Shown here: piece after piece, positions 63,824-64,000 of the stretch
Numbering within the stretch: the stretch's first letter is position 1
Layout: each line of letters begins with the position of its first letter
Notes under the pieces: generated by a model
The model's input: the letters and a program-made list of their open reading frames with translations, nothing else
Database searches by the model: none
What the model was told of the DNA's origin: nothing
Source of the DNA: Streptomyces sp. Tue 6430
GTDB lineage: Bacteria > Actinomycetota > Actinomycetes > Streptomycetales > Streptomycetaceae
DNA: 64,000 nt
Assembly: GCA_021568835.1 (NCBI GenBank)
Contig: JAKGSH010000001.1
Location: 682,001 to 746,000, forward strand
Direction: 5' to 3'
Made by a program: the position numbers and the translations under genes

Positions 63824-64000
63824 TCACGGCACCGCCGAACCACAGCGGTCCGCGTGCCGGGCCGGCCCTCGCGGGGGAGTCCCGGCCAGCCACCGCGCGA
63901 TGGTGCGGGCGATCGGCTGGCCGGTGTCGACCTCGACGAAGCCGAACTGACCCGCCTGGTTGCACTCCAGGAACCACCACGTGCCGTCCGCATCCTCCGC
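63824..64000 (-). CDS. ATP-grasp protein, C-terminal end (possible ribosomal-peptide maturase)
   Basis: Only the last 58 residues are in the window. DGTWWFLECNQAGQFGFVEV then DTGQPIARTIARWLAG is the end of an ATP-grasp domain: the E and N of LECNQ bind magnesium. The aromatic pattern (W-F-L-E-x-N-x-x-G-Q-F/W-x-W/F) is that of graspetide/TgmB-type ribosomal peptide maturases. If so, its precursor and methyltransferase genes should lie just to the right. Confidence 0.7.
   Translation of the reverse strand, partial: AEDADGTWWFLECNQAGQFGFVEVDTGQPIARTIARWLAGTPPRGPARHADRCGSAVP

Noticed and set aside
1..64000. CRISPR arrays, tRNA or rRNA genes, insertion sequences
   Set aside because: Looked for regular repeats with unique spacers, cloverleaf-type sequences and transposase motifs such as DDE-type proteins with inverted ends; none seen. 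All tandem repeats found lack spacers.

Overview
The window is high-GC actinobacterial DNA, almost certainly from a Streptomyces chromosome. Codons strongly prefer G or C in the third position and GTG/TTG starts with GGAGG-type ribosome sites are common. The gene content also fits the genus: a DUF574-type SAM methyltransferase, DUF5709 and DUF5133 proteins, a streptogrisin-type S1 protease, an RsbU/SpoIIE-like PP2C phosphatase, a LuxR 'LAL' regulator, a PucR regulator and sugar ABC importers without their own ATPase. I saw no rRNA, tRNA, CRISPR array, insertion sequence or prophage. The only decayed genes I can defend are two short remnants, of an aminotransferase and of an MMPL transporter.

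Layout. 1-5.6 kb: end of a metallophosphoesterase, then a secreted GH5 glycosidase, a secreted beta-propeller and a TetR regulator that appear to share one operator, then a SnoaL-like protein and a small secreted protein. 5.6-15 kb: ABC exporter, mycothiol-dependent formaldehyde dehydrogenase with a metallo-beta-lactamase partner, SDR, L,D-transpeptidase, membrane-anchored S1 protease, methyltransferase, aminotransferase remnant, PPOX protein. 15-25 kb: large secreted alpha/beta hydrolase, DUF35 protein with its own TetR and matching operators, folD, ATP-grasp-like protein, membrane peptidoglycan-binding protein, multi-domain PP2C phosphatase. 25-37 kb: RpiR regulator, secreted PAP2/haloperoxidase-like protein, BadF-type sugar kinase divergent from a ROK protein, then a sugar ABC import operon ending in a probable polysaccharide-processing enzyme. 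37-50 kb: DUF6461 protein, nucleoside kinase-like protein, a beta-phosphoglucomutase plus GH65 phosphorylase pair, a polytopic membrane protein, small stress/unknown proteins, an oxidoreductase, a DAP-decarboxylase-like PLP enzyme and a cutinase/PETase-like esterase. 50-64 kb: LuxR-LAL and PucR regulators, a five-gene branched-chain-amino-acid/amide-type ABC importer with GTGA start/stop overlaps, aldo/keto reductase, ABC exporter, DUF5133 protein and the C-terminal end of an ATP-grasp protein running off the right edge.

A dominant technical feature: at about 18 places an otherwise well conserved protein is broken by the loss of a single G or C, usually in a short G/C run, and restoring one base restores the whole reading frame and a length divisible by three. 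So many, all of one kind and in unrelated genes, point to uncorrected deletion errors in the assembly rather than 17 young pseudogenes. I annotated those genes over their full repaired span and marked the break.

The most interesting biology is regulatory. There are three independent sets of matching palindromes: CTTACT-N4-AGTaAG at the GH5/propeller/TetR locus, TGGCACTCAGT at the DUF35/TetR locus, and AGAAAGCGCTTG at the sugar importer and again 30 kb away at an exporter. There is also a perfect 20-bp palindrome before an SDR gene, and a palindrome plus tandem repeats between the ROK and sugar-kinase genes.
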